Source: Bacteroidota bacterium
GTDB taxonomy: Bacteria > Bacteroidota > Ignavibacteria > Ignavibacteriales > Ignavibacteriaceae
NCBI GenBank assembly: GCA_021778375.1
Contig: JAJYCM010000002.1
Span: 1-37,862 of the forward strand
Reading direction: 5' to 3'
DNA: 37,862 nt
Shown piece by piece: positions 1-9,979 of the stretch (its first letter is position 1; each line of letters starts with the position of its first letter). The notes under the pieces were generated by a model. It worked only from the letters and a program-made list of their open reading frames with translations, searched no databases and was not told the DNA's origin. The position numbers and the translations under genes were made by a program.

Positions 1-659
1 CACTCGAATTTCAACCCGGCACAAAATGGAATTACGGTTATAGCGTTGATGTACTCGGAAGACTGGTGGAAGTTGTTTCAGGATTGAGCTTGAATCAATT
101 TTTTCAGAAATATATTTTTAAGCCCCTTGGTATGAACGATACATACTTTTATTTGCCTAAAGATAAATACAAGCGCCTTGAAAAACTTTATATGATGATC
201 AAACCCGGTCATTTAACCGAAGTAAATGAATCCTATCCAAATTCAAACGGTACATTGTTTATGGGCGGAGGCGGGCTTTCATCAACTGCTTATGATTACG
301 CTTTATTTCTGCAGATGCTGTTAAACGGCGGAGAATTAAACGGTAAACGTCTTTTAAGCGAAACTACTATTAAGATGATGACGGAAAATCAAATAGGCGA
401 TTTGGAATGCGGCAGTCTTTTTATTCCCAAAGGAGGAGATAAGTTCGGATTAGGTTTTGAGATTATTTCAAAACCCGGAAGCATTCAAATCCCCATTCCT
501 GAAGGCTCATACGGATGGGGCGGTACTTTCGGTTCATTATATTGGGTTGATCCGGTAAACAAAATTGTTGCTCAACTTGTTCTTCAGGGCAGTCCGAACA
601 GTTATAACGAGATAAGAGAGAAATTTATTGCATTAGTGTATCAGGCCGTAATAAAATAA
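1..659 (+). CDS. Beta-lactamase-fold serine hydrolase, C-terminal part (5' truncated by window)
   Basis: The ORF track starts this at a GTG (66), but the same frame is open to the window edge and reads L-E-F-Q-P-G-T-K-W-N-Y-G-Y-S just before it. That is the conserved 'PGT.W.YS' block of the beta-lactamase/penicillin-binding-protein-like esterase family (PF00144-type), so the gene begins upstream of the window. About 219 residues are visible. The segment GWGGTFGSLYWVDP near the C-terminus fits the family's third active-site region (HxG/GxG-like block before 'DP'). The Ser-x-x-Lys motif would lie outside the window. Such enzymes act as periplasmic esterases or peptidases and often occur at the edges of polysaccharide-degradation loci, where they may remove esters; that role is inferred. 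It ends 38 bases before the GH31 start. Family assignment is fairly sure, substrate unknown. Confidence 0.8.
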   Translation, partial: LEFQPGTKWNYGYSVDVLGRLVEVVSGLSLNQFFQKYIFKPLGMNDTYFYLPKDKYKRLEKLYMMIKPGHLTEVNESYPNSNGTLFMGGGGLSSTAYDYALFLQMLLNGGELNGKRLLSETTIKMMTENQIGDLECGSLFIPKGGDKFGLGFEIISKPGSIQIPIPEGSYGWGGTFGSLYWVDPVNKIVAQLVLQGSPNSYNEIREKFIALVYQAVIK

Positions 660-697
660 AATATTAAAATTATTTCTTTAAGTTGGGGGAACTATAA

Positions 698-2200
698 ATG
701 ATCAAGCGTCTACCAATATTGTTGTTATTCGTTACAATATTTAATAGCCTTGTATTACCGTCGCCCAAAATTCCTGTGAAGTCTTTCACTAAACAGGAAG
801 ACGGTGTGTTATTTAAAACGGAACCCGGTCTGCTGAAACTGCAGGTCTGTACGGATAAGATGATACGGGTTATATATACGCCGAAAGACAAATTGCCGGA
901 AAAGATGGACAGTCATGCCGTTGCGAGATTTCAATGGTGTAAAGTTCCTTTCAACATAACACAGGAAAAAGACGAGATAATATTGCATACTGATAAATTA
1001 CAGGTGATTGTAAACAAAGAAAGCGGTGCAGTAAGTTTCTATGACAAGACCGGAAAGACTCTTTTACAGGAGGTTCCTAGCGGCGGAAAGGTGATGCATC
1101 CTAAGAGGATGAAAATCGATATCTTATACAATTTTAAGCAGAAATTTTTAAGTCCTCCCGATGAAAATTTTTACGGCTTGGGAGGACAAATGCACGGATA
1201 TATGAATTTCAAAGGGCAAACTGTGGAGCTATGGCAAAACAATACTACCAAATCGAATCCTGTAATTTATTCAAACAAAGGTTATTTATTGTTCTGGAAT
1301 AATGCCTCAGAAGGATTTTTCCAGGGATGGCCTAAAATAAAAATAATTCCCTCAACACAGTTTTTTACTCCGAACGAAGATAAACATGGTTTACGCGGGG
1401 AATATTTCCAAAATGAAGATTTTACCGACCTTAAGCAGGTTCGCGTAGATAGCTGCATTAATTTTAATTGGGGGCTTGAAAAACCGGTAGGTTCTATTAA
1501 TCCCAAAGCCTATGCGGTAAGGTGGACAGGCAAGATAAAAACCCTTGACAAGACAGGCTATTATACATTCTATACTAAAAGCGATTTCAGAATAAGACTG
1601 TGGATAGACGGAAAGATGGTTATTGAGAATTGGCTTGTTCATAATAAATGTTACGATAGCGGAAAGATATGGTTAAAAGCAAATACCGATTATAATATAA
1701 AAGTTGAATATAACGCCGACCAACCAGGCGTTTCAATAATGAAACTATACTGGATCCCTCCGCATAAACCCGCGAAGGAAGTATCATGGCATTTCACTCT
1801 TGGAAACGCCATTGATTATTATTTTATATACGGTCCGTCGATGGATGAGCAGATAGTCGGCTACCGGATGATTACCGGAAATGCGCCGCTTATGCCAAAA
1901 TGGGCTTACGGATTATTTCACAGTCAGGCAATGTCAAAAGACAATACTATTCCGGCTACTCAGAAAGATATTGAGGGACTAGTAAACGGATACAGATCCA
2001 GAAAAATTCCTATCGATGTGGTTGTGCAAGATTTTCATTACTGGCCGCAAGGGATGATGGGCTCGCATCTATTTCGTGCCTACACGCATCCGAATCCAAA
2101 GGAAATGGTAGATTTTATACATGAAAATAATATGCATTTCATGATATCGGTTTGGCCGAGTTTTAATAATAATAGTCCCGCAAACATGATGTTGAGATAA
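698..2200 (+). pseudogene. GH31 family glycoside hydrolase with PA14 insert, truncated in the catalytic barrel
   Basis: Starts with a Sec-type signal peptide (MIKRLPILLLF..., about residues 1-22). An N-terminal GH31 beta-sandwich follows (FYGLGGQMHGYMNFKG around 158-173 is the family's 'GLGE' block). A PA14 carbohydrate-binding module is inserted at about residues 231-360 (GLRGEYFQNEDF... to ...KLYWIPP). The GH31 (beta/alpha)8 barrel begins near residue 398 (PLMPKWAYGLFHSQ; IPIDVVVQDFHYWPQG). The reading frame stops at residue 500, just after the third barrel strand (HFMISVWPSF), so the catalytic nucleophile and acid/base Asp are absent. An intact relative would be roughly twice as long. The following DNA does not resume GH31 in any frame, so this is not a simple frameshift. 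The original activity was probably alpha-xylosidase or alpha-glucosidase/galactosidase-like. The product as encoded should be inactive. Confidence 0.8.
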
Positions 2201-3465
2201 AGGGGGATGTTAAGAAAAACTTCCGGCTTCTTAACAAGGGATCTTACATACTAAAGGCCCATTGGAAAAAAATTGTATGGCTGAATCCCCAAGGAAAAAT
2301 TCAAATTAAGCAATTAAAATATAATGACAAATGGAGTGCTTTAGGAGAACCGCTGCGTTCTTTTAATTCTTTCTTTTGCGCTTATCCTTATATAGGTGGA
2401 AACGATGCATTAATACTGCACCGAGTAACCGGGAAGTTTAACGGAAAAGCATTTAATAAAGTAGGATTTTCCGCCATCGGACATAAAGGTAATAAAACCG
2501 AACTGGTACTTGTTCCTTTAATTCAGAGTGACGTAATAAAAGCAGGAAGCTCAATAGAACTGGATTGCATTTTAATGCCTTACGGAGACGATGCTTCATC
2601 ATATATCGAACCAATGCAGGAAGCTGTACGCTGCGGTCTTTCTCATCAAGAATTGGCAGATGCGGGAATTGATACTTCCGGTACAAACTTGAAAATATTC
2701 GGTCCTGAAGTGCATGTAAGTCACGGTGAATTAATCCGAGATCTTCCTCCTATAATAAGAGCAAAAGATAATTGGGCTGCATTCAATTACAAAGGCGGAC
2801 ATAATAAAATATCACTGGTGGTAAAGGGATTCTCATCCTATAAATTGCCGTTGTTAAGGGACGGTTCGGAGTTTATCGATTTGCAGGTTTTAGGAGGCGA
2901 TGGATATCAGGTTGTTAAAGATAAAGACGGTAATTATTGCTTTGTTTTTGCTGCGGGAGCAAGAACAACCAGGGCAGGCGGAAAATGGAAAACTGAAACG
3001 CACTCGTTTATTGTAACGGAAGCAGTTTCAAAAGGCAATATAAAATCGGTAAAATCATTAAACGGAGAAGTTAAACTAAAAATATCGGGAAAAGGAATGA
3101 CTAAATTAAAAAGCCCGCGAATATGGTGTCCGGCTAATAATTTAAAGAATGCCAAAGAATCAGTTTATACATCCGAATTTAATTCTAACGAAGCTGAAAC
3201 AATTCCTGTTGAATTGACTACGGATGCGGATTCATTATTATGCAATGTAAACTCATATTCTTCTCAAGGATTTCAAATGACAATATCTTGCAGTAAAAAT
3301 ATATTGTTCCGGGGAAGCGGATTAAATCCGGATTCGGAATATCTTATTAAAATGGAAGGTAAAGAATTAAAATTCAACACAAATGAATTGGGCGAATATC
3401 AATTTACAGCTCCGGCAGGAAAAAATATTACATTAAAATGTTCTACGGAAAGAAAGGCAGAATAA
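2176..3465 (+). pseudogene. Unrecognised protein, C-terminal portion only (5' end missing)
   Basis: The ORF track begins this at ATG 2575, but the same frame is open back to about 2176 with plausible protein sequence (KGDVKKNFRLLNKG..., WLNPQGKIQIKQL). The upstream 130 residues are therefore probably part of it. The upstream sequence has no start codon with ribosome site and no signal peptide, and it abuts the truncated GH31 with the frames overlapping. It looks like the tail (about 425 residues) of a larger exported protein whose 5' half was lost. It is beta-strand rich, with a closing segment like a small sandwich domain (LNPDSEYLIKMEGKELKFNTN). I do not recognise the family. Initiation at 2575 as a shorter protein cannot be excluded. 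The stop lies one base before the next ATG, so it was probably co-translated with the GH35-like gene. Confidence 0.55.
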
Positions 3466-3466
3466 T

Positions 3467-5842
3467 ATGCTCGGAAGATTATTAATTTTAACCGGATTGC
3501 TTCTTACATTTTCCGGTAGACTTTCATTTGCTCAAGAAGGGCATGTTTATAAACTTGATGTATCAGGAAAAGGACTAAGACCTCAATATTCAACAGTCAA
3601 GGGTTGGGGCGGAAAAAATCTTAAAGGCGATGTAATCCGCGCAAATTCATATTACTTTGAGTATAACGGAAAGCCCATGTCAATTGTAGCCGGAGAATTT
3701 CAGCCTCAGCGCTATCCGGAATCGGAATGGGAAGACGCAATTATAAAGATGAAAGCCGCCGGACTGAATACAATTTCATCTTATATATACTGGACTTTGA
3801 TAGAGCCGGAGCCGGGTAAATTTGATTTTACCGGGCGCAACAATATTAGGCGATATGCCGAGCTATGTAAAAAGCACGGAATGCGTATCTTCCTCAGACC
3901 CGGACCTTTTAATAATTCGGAAATATTAATAGGTGGCTTGCCAGCGTGGTTTTATGGTAAACCTTGTACCGAACGAAGCAATCAGAAGGCTTACTTAAAT
4001 TACGTAAAAAGATATTATACCAAACTGGCAGAACAATTGAAGGGATATTTCTGGGACCAGGGCGGTAATATTATAGCGGTCCAGCCCGAAAATGAGCTTG
4101 GTCTCGCACCAGATAGCTGGAATACATTGTTTCAAGGAGGAGTGGATGACGGTTACAAGGGGCCGAAGGGTAATGAGTATACTGAAGAGTATTACAACTT
4201 GTACAAGATTGCACATGAAGCCGGAATGCTCAGTCCAATTTATACTGTAACATCATGGGGAGCAACGGGACCTTTACCCACAAAAAGATTTATGCCCACA
4301 TACGGCGGTTATATGTATTTAGGCCCACCCGGAGAAAAAAATTCTCCGCTTACACTTTTCAGCAGTCAAGGAAATCAGTTCATTGGAAAAGTACCGGTCG
4401 GTTTTTGCGAAATAGGAACAGGTTCACCGGACAGGGAAGATTTCAGACCGAATCCTCCGGAAGCTTCTTATTTGAGCACCGCGATGGGATTGTTCGGGGG
4501 AACGCCGACAACTTTTATGGGATATTACATGTTCCACGGCGGAAGTGATCCGATGCATCCGGTATACGGTTTCATGCCTAAATTTTACGGATTGCCTTTG
4601 ATATCATACGATTTTAACGCGCCGATAGGTGAATATGGAAATATCAGATCATCTTATTATTTCCTTCGGCCTTTTAATTTATTCCTTCAAAACTTTGTTG
4701 ACGAATATGCCGACGGCGAAGTGGTAAAACAATCTGATCCGGTTACTAATCCGGAAGATGACAGACTGAGAGTAATAGCAAAATCTAATAATGACAGCGG
4801 ATTTATCTTCGCAATGAATTACGGAAATATTCACCCGCTCTCGGATAAGAATAACATTCATTTTGAAATAACAACTTCCGAAGGTAATTTGGAATTTCCG
4901 AAATATGAAAGTCTTAATATTAAATCTGGCGACTTTGCGATAATACCTTTTAATCTTAAGCTTTCAAACGGGGTAAAACTTGTTTATGCAACTGCCTGGC
5001 CTTTTATTAAAATAATTAGGAACGGTGAACAATGGATATTCTTTCATGATATTTCAGGATGTAATGCGGAATTTAAATTAGAGACCAAAAACCTTATTAA
5101 TGTTGAAATAAATGGCGGAAGTAAAGTAGGCGAAGATACGTGGTCGTTAAAGGCTGGAAGAAATAGCGAGATCATTATTACCGGAAAAAACAAAGAAAAA
5201 TCTCATCTGGTATTATTGACTGAAGGAGATGCTGAACATATAACGGAAATAAATCGCAAGAATAAAAAAATGCTTGTATTAAGCGGTCAGCCTGCATTAG
5301 AGGACGGCAAAGATTATAAAATATGTTCCTTGGGAAAAAATAAGATTACGTTTGATCTGTTCCCTTCCAGCGAAAAGATTGAAGCAGACGGACAAACACT
5401 TAAGGGGGTGGAAGACGGACTTTTCGATAGATTCACGTTTGAAACTGCACCTAGAAAATTAAAATATTCGGTAGATTCGGTTAATGAAGAGAAAACTGTA
5501 GTGCGGATGGATAAAGCCGAATTTAAGGGTTTAAATAATATTTATATGAGTGTGGATTATGACGGGAATATATGCCGGCTTTTTGATATCAGTAAAGGTC
5601 TGCTTATCGGGGATAGTTATTACAAGGGAAAGCCATGGAATTTAAGTCTTAAGAGATTTGAAAAACAGCTTAATGGAGATGGTGTAATGCTTCGCATCGC
5701 ACCCCGGTTGGAAGGGGCTAAAGAAGAGACTACCCAAAACGGAATATTATTAGATTTGAATCAGATTACGGCAAGTAATAAACTTCATATTAAGAAGGTG
5801 GATCTTATTCCTGAGTATAAATTCACTTTCAAATTATTCTAG
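3467..5842 (+). CDS. GH35-like beta-galactosidase family enzyme, secreted
   Basis: A 791-residue protein with a signal peptide ending near FAQ (residues 1-23). The barrel starts with the GH35 pattern SIVAGEFQPQRYP (72-84), then KMKAAGLNTISSYIYWTLIEPEPGKFDF (94-121) and RPGPF (144-148). The acid/base Asn-Glu is in AVQPENELG (N209-E210), and the likely nucleophile Glu is in VGFCEIGTG (E315). The C-terminal 400 residues are beta-rich and poorly conserved, as is common for the accessory domains of this family. Family members release terminal beta-linked galactose, but the motifs here are divergent (Pro before Glu in 'QPENE' where Val is usual, and 'CEIG' at the nucleophile), so another hexoside is possible. 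The ATG lies one base after the stop of the upstream fragment, implying coupling. It is followed by a 233-base gap holding a small gene remnant. Confidence 0.8.
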   Translation: MLGRLLILTGLLLTFSGRLSFAQEGHVYKLDVSGKGLRPQYSTVKGWGGKNLKGDVIRANSYYFEYNGKPMSIVAGEFQPQRYPESEWEDAIIKMKAAGLNTISSYIYWTLIEPEPGKFDFTGRNNIRRYAELCKKHGMRIFLRPGPFNNSEILIGGLPAWFYGKPCTERSNQKAYLNYVKRYYTKLAEQLKGYFWDQGGNIIAVQPENELGLAPDSWNTLFQGGVDDGYKGPKGNEYTEEYYNLYKIAHEAGMLSPIYTVTSWGATGPLPTKRFMPTYGGYMYLGPPGEKNSPLTLFSSQGNQFIGKVPVGFCEIGTGSPDREDFRPNPPEASYLSTAMGLFGGTPTTFMGYYMFHGGSDPMHPVYGFMPKFYGLPLISYDFNAPIGEYGNIRSSYYFLRPFNLFLQNFVDEYADGEVVKQSDPVTNPEDDRLRVIAKSNNDSGFIFAMNYGNIHPLSDKNNIHFEITTSEGNLEFPKYESLNIKSGDFAIIPFNLKLSNGVKLVYATAWPFIKIIRNGEQWIFFHDISGCNAEFKLETKNLINVEINGGSKVGEDTWSLKAGRNSEIIITGKNKEKSHLVLLTEGDAEHITEINRKNKKMLVLSGQPALEDGKDYKICSLGKNKITFDLFPSSEKIEADGQTLKGVEDGLFDRFTFETAPRKLKYSVDSVNEEKTVVRMDKAEFKGLNNIYMSVDYDGNICRLFDISKGLLIGDSYYKGKPWNLSLKRFEKQLNGDGVMLRIAPRLEGAKEETTQNGILLDLNQITASNKLHIKKVDLIPEYKFTFKLF

Positions 5843-6045
5843 ATGTTCATTTTACGATAGTATGGTTGCAATTGCTGATAGTATTTACGGACTTTACGAC
5901 AATCGTTTTTGCGGTATTCGTATCGGAGGTAACAACGCATATTAAAGTTATCATTGCTGCAAGGTTTCAGAATTGGGATGTAAATTTTACCAGATCAGGA
6001 AACGAATTTTTAGTCCTATTAGAAAAGATTATTGAAAATTCTTAA
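5841..6045 (+). pseudogene. Short decayed coding fragment between GH35-like and GH3 genes
   Basis: In the 233-base gap, frame 3 reads a protein-like stretch (SMVAIADSIYGLYDNRFCGIR) that stops at 5943. A +1 shift near 5938 continues it as IKVIIAARFQNWDVNFTRSG..., ending at the TAA at 6043-6045. Two protein-like stretches joined by one frameshift suggest the tail of a lost gene. I cannot assign a family, and the reading is short enough that chance is possible. Confidence 0.3.
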
Positions 6046-6075
6046 ACTCTTTACAAAACAAAGAAAGTACTATTT

Positions 6076-8616
6076 ATGAAATTGTTTGCATTATTTATTA
6101 CGTTAGTAGTTTGTACTTCTGGCTATGCTCAAAAGGGATCACAGCAAGACATTTATTCGAGAAAGAATAATGAAAAAGTAGAAGCTATTATAAAACAAAT
6201 GACGCTTGAAGAAAAAATAAAGATGTTACTTGGTAGTGCTGATGATCGCGTAGGAATGGAAGGTGTTTCAAGGCTTGGAATTCCAATTATGCAGTTTTCT
6301 GACGGTCCGCGTGGACCTCACGGACCTGTCGGTTATCCAGCAGGTATAAGCATGGGAGCTTCATTTAATCCAAATCTTTTAAGGGAAGAGGCGACCGCAA
6401 TGGGTAAGGAATGCAGGGCAAAAGGAATAGGTATGCTGTTAGGTCCGGCGGTTAATATAGACCGGGATCCGTTGGGAGCCCGCTTTTTTGAATATTTTAC
6501 TGAAGACCCGTATTTGGATGCAAAGTTAGCTGTTGCCTTTATTCAGGGGGTTCAAAGCCAGCATGTGGCCGCCTGTGTAAAGCATTTTGTTTGCAATAAT
6601 CGGGATTGGAATCGAAATAATTATATGTCGATGGTAGATAAGCGTACGCTTCATGAAATTTATTTTCCAGCATTTAAAGCCTCAGTAATTGATGGAGATG
6701 TAAAAACAATCATGACCGCAGTAAATGGGCTAAATGATACCTTTTGCAGTGACAGTTATTATTTAATTACGCATATCTTAAAAAACAGATGGGGATTTAA
6801 AGGATTTGTTCGAACCGATGGATTCGGAACACGATCCACAGTTAAAGCAGCAATGGCAGGTTTAGATATGGCAATACCTTATTCTAAAAATTCGCTTTTC
6901 GGTAAACCTTTACTTGAAGCAGTTAAAGAGGGCAAAGTTCCAATCAGTGTAATAAATGATAAGGTTCGCAGAATACTTAGTGTAATGGATTGGGCAGGAA
7001 ATTTAGAAAAAGGAGGTATAAAGGCAACCGGTACATTTGACACTACAGCTCATGAAAACATTGAGCTTAGAGCGGCAGAGGAAGGCTTAGTTTTATTGAA
7101 AAACAAAAATAATGTTTTACCCCTTAATAGAAATAAAATCAAAAACATACTGGTCTTGGGACCGAATGCTAACAAAAGATTTTGTGTCCCTGGTCTTGGT
7201 GGGAGTTCATGGGTCGGATCTCCGGATGAAGTTACAGTATTAAAAGGAATTGAAAATCTTGCAGGTCCAAAAGTTAAAGTCAAATACTTTTCTGCCAATG
7301 CCCTTGGAGGTTATCAAGCGATTAATGAAAAGTATTTAAGGACAGTAGATGGAAAGAATGGATTTACAGCAAAATATTATAACGGTGAGATAAGCGGGAC
7401 TCCTATTATTACTAGGTTTGAAAAAAATGTTGATTTTAACTGGGAGATGAGATCGCCGGATGTCCAAAAAATTCATACTGATAATTTTAGCGCGCAATTT
7501 ACGACAACAATAATTCCGCCTGAAACAGGTACATATATTTTAAGAATAAAGGCTGATGATAATGCCCAAATGTATGTAGATCCAGTAGGAGGCGCACCAA
7601 TAGCAGTTACCTCGAATAATGGAAAGAATGGAGTAGGGGAAGGTACGGCAACTGTTCAGATGGTTAAGGGGCAGCCATTTTTTCTAAGAATTGATTATCA
7701 CGAGAATACCGGAGATGCAAGCTGCTATCTTGACTGGCAATTACCTAAAGATAAAAAGGATGTAGAAGCAGAGACAAAAAGTCTAGATAAAGAATTAAAG
7801 CAAGCAGATGCTGTAGTTTTTGTAGGCGGGATAGATCATAGTTTGGATTCAGAGGGACGTGACCGAATAAACATAGATTTCCCAAAATCACAAGAGGAGT
7901 TAATAAATCATATAGCAAAGAAGAATCCAAATACTATTGTAGTATTGATAAACGGATCTCCGCTTGTATTGGGAGGATGGATAGAGAATGTTCCATCAGT
8001 ATTAGAGGCTTGGTACGGAGGCAGCCGGGCAGGCACAGCGGTAGCTAAAGCATTATTCGGAGATATTGATCCTTCAGGAAGACTGCCTTTTACCTGGCCC
8101 AAGGAATTAAAAGATTCACCTTCACATGCAATCGGAAGTGAGAATAAAGATTTCGTGTATTATAAGGAAGGTATTCTGGAAGGATACAGATATTATCTTA
8201 CGAAAAATGTAAAACCGGAATTTCCGTTTGGCTACGGATTAAGTTACACTACTTTTAAGTATTCGAATCTAAGTATTACTAAGAACGAAAACGGATCAAT
8301 AAATGTAAGATTTGAATTAACGAATACAGGAAATCGGGAAGGGGCAGAAGTAGCACAGCTTTATATACATGAAGAGAAGCCATCGGTGGAAATGCCTCTG
8401 CGTCAGCTTAAAGGTTTCAAAAAGGTATTTCTAAAACCAGGAGAAACAAAAACAATTTCCCTAAATCTAAACCCGATTGATTTCGCATATTATGATGTTA
8501 ACCGGAAAGCATGGCATGTAGAAGCCGGGCAATATGATATACAGATTGGAGCTTCCTGCAGTAATATTAAATTATCACATCAATTAAAAATGACTGATAG
8601 TATAATCGCTGATTAA
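6076..8616 (+). CDS. GH3 beta-glycosidase with inserted PA14 domain, secreted
   Basis: 846 residues with a signal peptide cleaved near YAQ (1-19). The GH3 N-terminal barrel covers about 35-310, with MTLEEKI (42-48), SDGPRG (75-80), the substrate-binding CVKHF (167-171) and the nucleophile Asp in VRTDGFGTRST (D248). A PA14 carbohydrate-binding module is inserted at about 428-558 (GFTAKYYNG... to ...CYLDWQLP). The GH3 C-terminal sandwich follows, with acid/base Glu in DSEGRDR (E593) and a final FN3-like domain from about 735 (VRFELTNTGNREGAEVAQLYI). The family hydrolyses beta-glucosides or beta-xylosides from the non-reducing end. Here it probably finishes oligosaccharides in the periplasm. The nucleophile context TDG replaces the usual SDW, which may alter the subsite. 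Next gene starts 23 bases downstream, so they are likely cotranscribed. Confidence 0.92.
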   Translation: MKLFALFITLVVCTSGYAQKGSQQDIYSRKNNEKVEAIIKQMTLEEKIKMLLGSADDRVGMEGVSRLGIPIMQFSDGPRGPHGPVGYPAGISMGASFNPNLLREEATAMGKECRAKGIGMLLGPAVNIDRDPLGARFFEYFTEDPYLDAKLAVAFIQGVQSQHVAACVKHFVCNNRDWNRNNYMSMVDKRTLHEIYFPAFKASVIDGDVKTIMTAVNGLNDTFCSDSYYLITHILKNRWGFKGFVRTDGFGTRSTVKAAMAGLDMAIPYSKNSLFGKPLLEAVKEGKVPISVINDKVRRILSVMDWAGNLEKGGIKATGTFDTTAHENIELRAAEEGLVLLKNKNNVLPLNRNKIKNILVLGPNANKRFCVPGLGGSSWVGSPDEVTVLKGIENLAGPKVKVKYFSANALGGYQAINEKYLRTVDGKNGFTAKYYNGEISGTPIITRFEKNVDFNWEMRSPDVQKIHTDNFSAQFTTTIIPPETGTYILRIKADDNAQMYVDPVGGAPIAVTSNNGKNGVGEGTATVQMVKGQPFFLRIDYHENTGDASCYLDWQLPKDKKDVEAETKSLDKELKQADAVVFVGGIDHSLDSEGRDRINIDFPKSQEELINHIAKKNPNTIVVLINGSPLVLGGWIENVPSVLEAWYGGSRAGTAVAKALFGDIDPSGRLPFTWPKELKDSPSHAIGSENKDFVYYKEGILEGYRYYLTKNVKPEFPFGYGLSYTTFKYSNLSITKNENGSINVRFELTNTGNREGAEVAQLYIHEEKPSVEMPLRQLKGFKKVFLKPGETKTISLNLNPIDFAYYDVNRKAWHVEAGQYDIQIGASCSNIKLSHQLKMTDSIIAD

Positions 8617-8639
8617 TTCATTATTAAGAAGACCATAAT

Positions 8640-9875
8640 ATGGTAGAGAAAAAATTATTTTTTGAAATATTTTTAATATTATTCTTTGTGATATTATTCC
8701 CGCTTCAAAATTCTTTTCCTCAGAATAATCGAAATAATACTGGAATTTTAGTAAAAAATAATTTATCTAAAAGTAAATACGATATTGCCGCGTTTTATTG
8801 GCCCGACTATCATTATGAGCCGAGACTGAAGTTTATCTTTCCAGGTAAAAAAGGCGAATGGGAAACTGTTTGGAACGCAAAACCCAAAGGGAAAGGAGAA
8901 TACCAACCTAGAGTTCCCCTTTGGGGCTATCAGAATGAAGCTGATCCTAAGGTAATGGACGAAAAAATCAAAGAAGCCGTTTTGCACGATGTTAACGTTT
9001 TCATTTTCGATTGGTACTGGTTTAACGATAAACCGCTGCTTGAAGACTGCCTTAATAACGGATTCTTAAAAGCCAATCATAACAGAATGAAGTTTTACAT
9101 AATGTGGGCTAACCACAATGCCACCTCCTACTGGAATTATAAGGACGCAAAAAAGGATTCAGTTTATTGGACAGGTAAAGTAAATATGAATGTATTTAAA
9201 AATATTGTGAACAGAATAATAAAGAAATATTTTTCTAAGCCCTCATATTATAAAATCAACGGTAAACCTGTGTTCGCGATATACCAGCTTGACAATCTAA
9301 TAAACGGATTAGGGGGACCGGAAGCAACAAAGAGAGCGCTGAAATATTTCGAGAAGAAGACTGTAGAAGCCGGATTTCCGGGCTTACATTTACAATCAAT
9401 ACTCTGGAGTGCTGTACCTAATAGTATTAAGATTGCTAACGATGTTTTAGTGAAAGGGCAGAATAAAGTTCTGGATTATTTCGGCTTTGATAGTTTTACC
9501 AACTACACTTGGGCTCATTTAGTAAAACCGGAAGGTGACTATGATAAATGGGCTGATGCAAGTACATATATTTGGAAGACATACAGCAAGAAATTTAATA
9601 TCCCGTATTTTCCGCAAGTCTCAATCGATTGGGATAACAATCCAAGGTACCCGGCATCTGTTAAAACTCCTTATATAACGAATTCCGGTCCTGAGAAATT
9701 TAAGAAATATCTAATTAAAGCAAAGGGATACTTAGATGAACATCCTGACCAGCCAAAATTAATAACCATTAATGCCTGGAACGAATGGACGGAGGGTAGT
9801 TATTTGGAACCGGATAAAAAATTCGGTTATGGATATTTGGACGCAATTAAGCAGGTCTTTGAGCCCGCTAAATAA
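8640..9875 (+). CDS. WbsX-type / GH99-like glycan-active enzyme, secreted
   Basis: 411 residues with an N-terminal hydrophobic signal (about 5-25, FFEIFLILFFVILFPL). The core matches the WbsX family (PF14307), whose fold is related to GH99. Visible blocks are KYDIAAFYWPDYHYEPR (46-62), VNVFIFDWYWFNDKPLLE, FYIMWANHN, FPQVSIDWDNNPRYP and the terminal INAWNEWTEGSYLEPD (377-392), which carries the family's conserved Asn-Glu (N381-E382). The family was named for polysaccharide synthesis loci. Members with signal peptides beside glycosidases and sulfatases are more likely exported hydrolases, which is my inference here. A related module forms the second half of the 18727 gene. Initiator ATG 8640 lacks a clear Shine-Dalgarno site. 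Confidence 0.85.
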   Translation: MVEKKLFFEIFLILFFVILFPLQNSFPQNNRNNTGILVKNNLSKSKYDIAAFYWPDYHYEPRLKFIFPGKKGEWETVWNAKPKGKGEYQPRVPLWGYQNEADPKVMDEKIKEAVLHDVNVFIFDWYWFNDKPLLEDCLNNGFLKANHNRMKFYIMWANHNATSYWNYKDAKKDSVYWTGKVNMNVFKNIVNRIIKKYFSKPSYYKINGKPVFAIYQLDNLINGLGGPEATKRALKYFEKKTVEAGFPGLHLQSILWSAVPNSIKIANDVLVKGQNKVLDYFGFDSFTNYTWAHLVKPEGDYDKWADASTYIWKTYSKKFNIPYFPQVSIDWDNNPRYPASVKTPYITNSGPEKFKKYLIKAKGYLDEHPDQPKLITINAWNEWTEGSYLEPDKKFGYGYLDAIKQVFEPAK

Positions 9876-9979
9876 TTATTGTATAGTATACTTAATGCAA
9901 ACAGTAAGGTAATAGCAAATGCATAAATGCTCTTTGTACTTTATTTAATTAAAGAGAATCTTCTTAAAAGGAAATAAGA

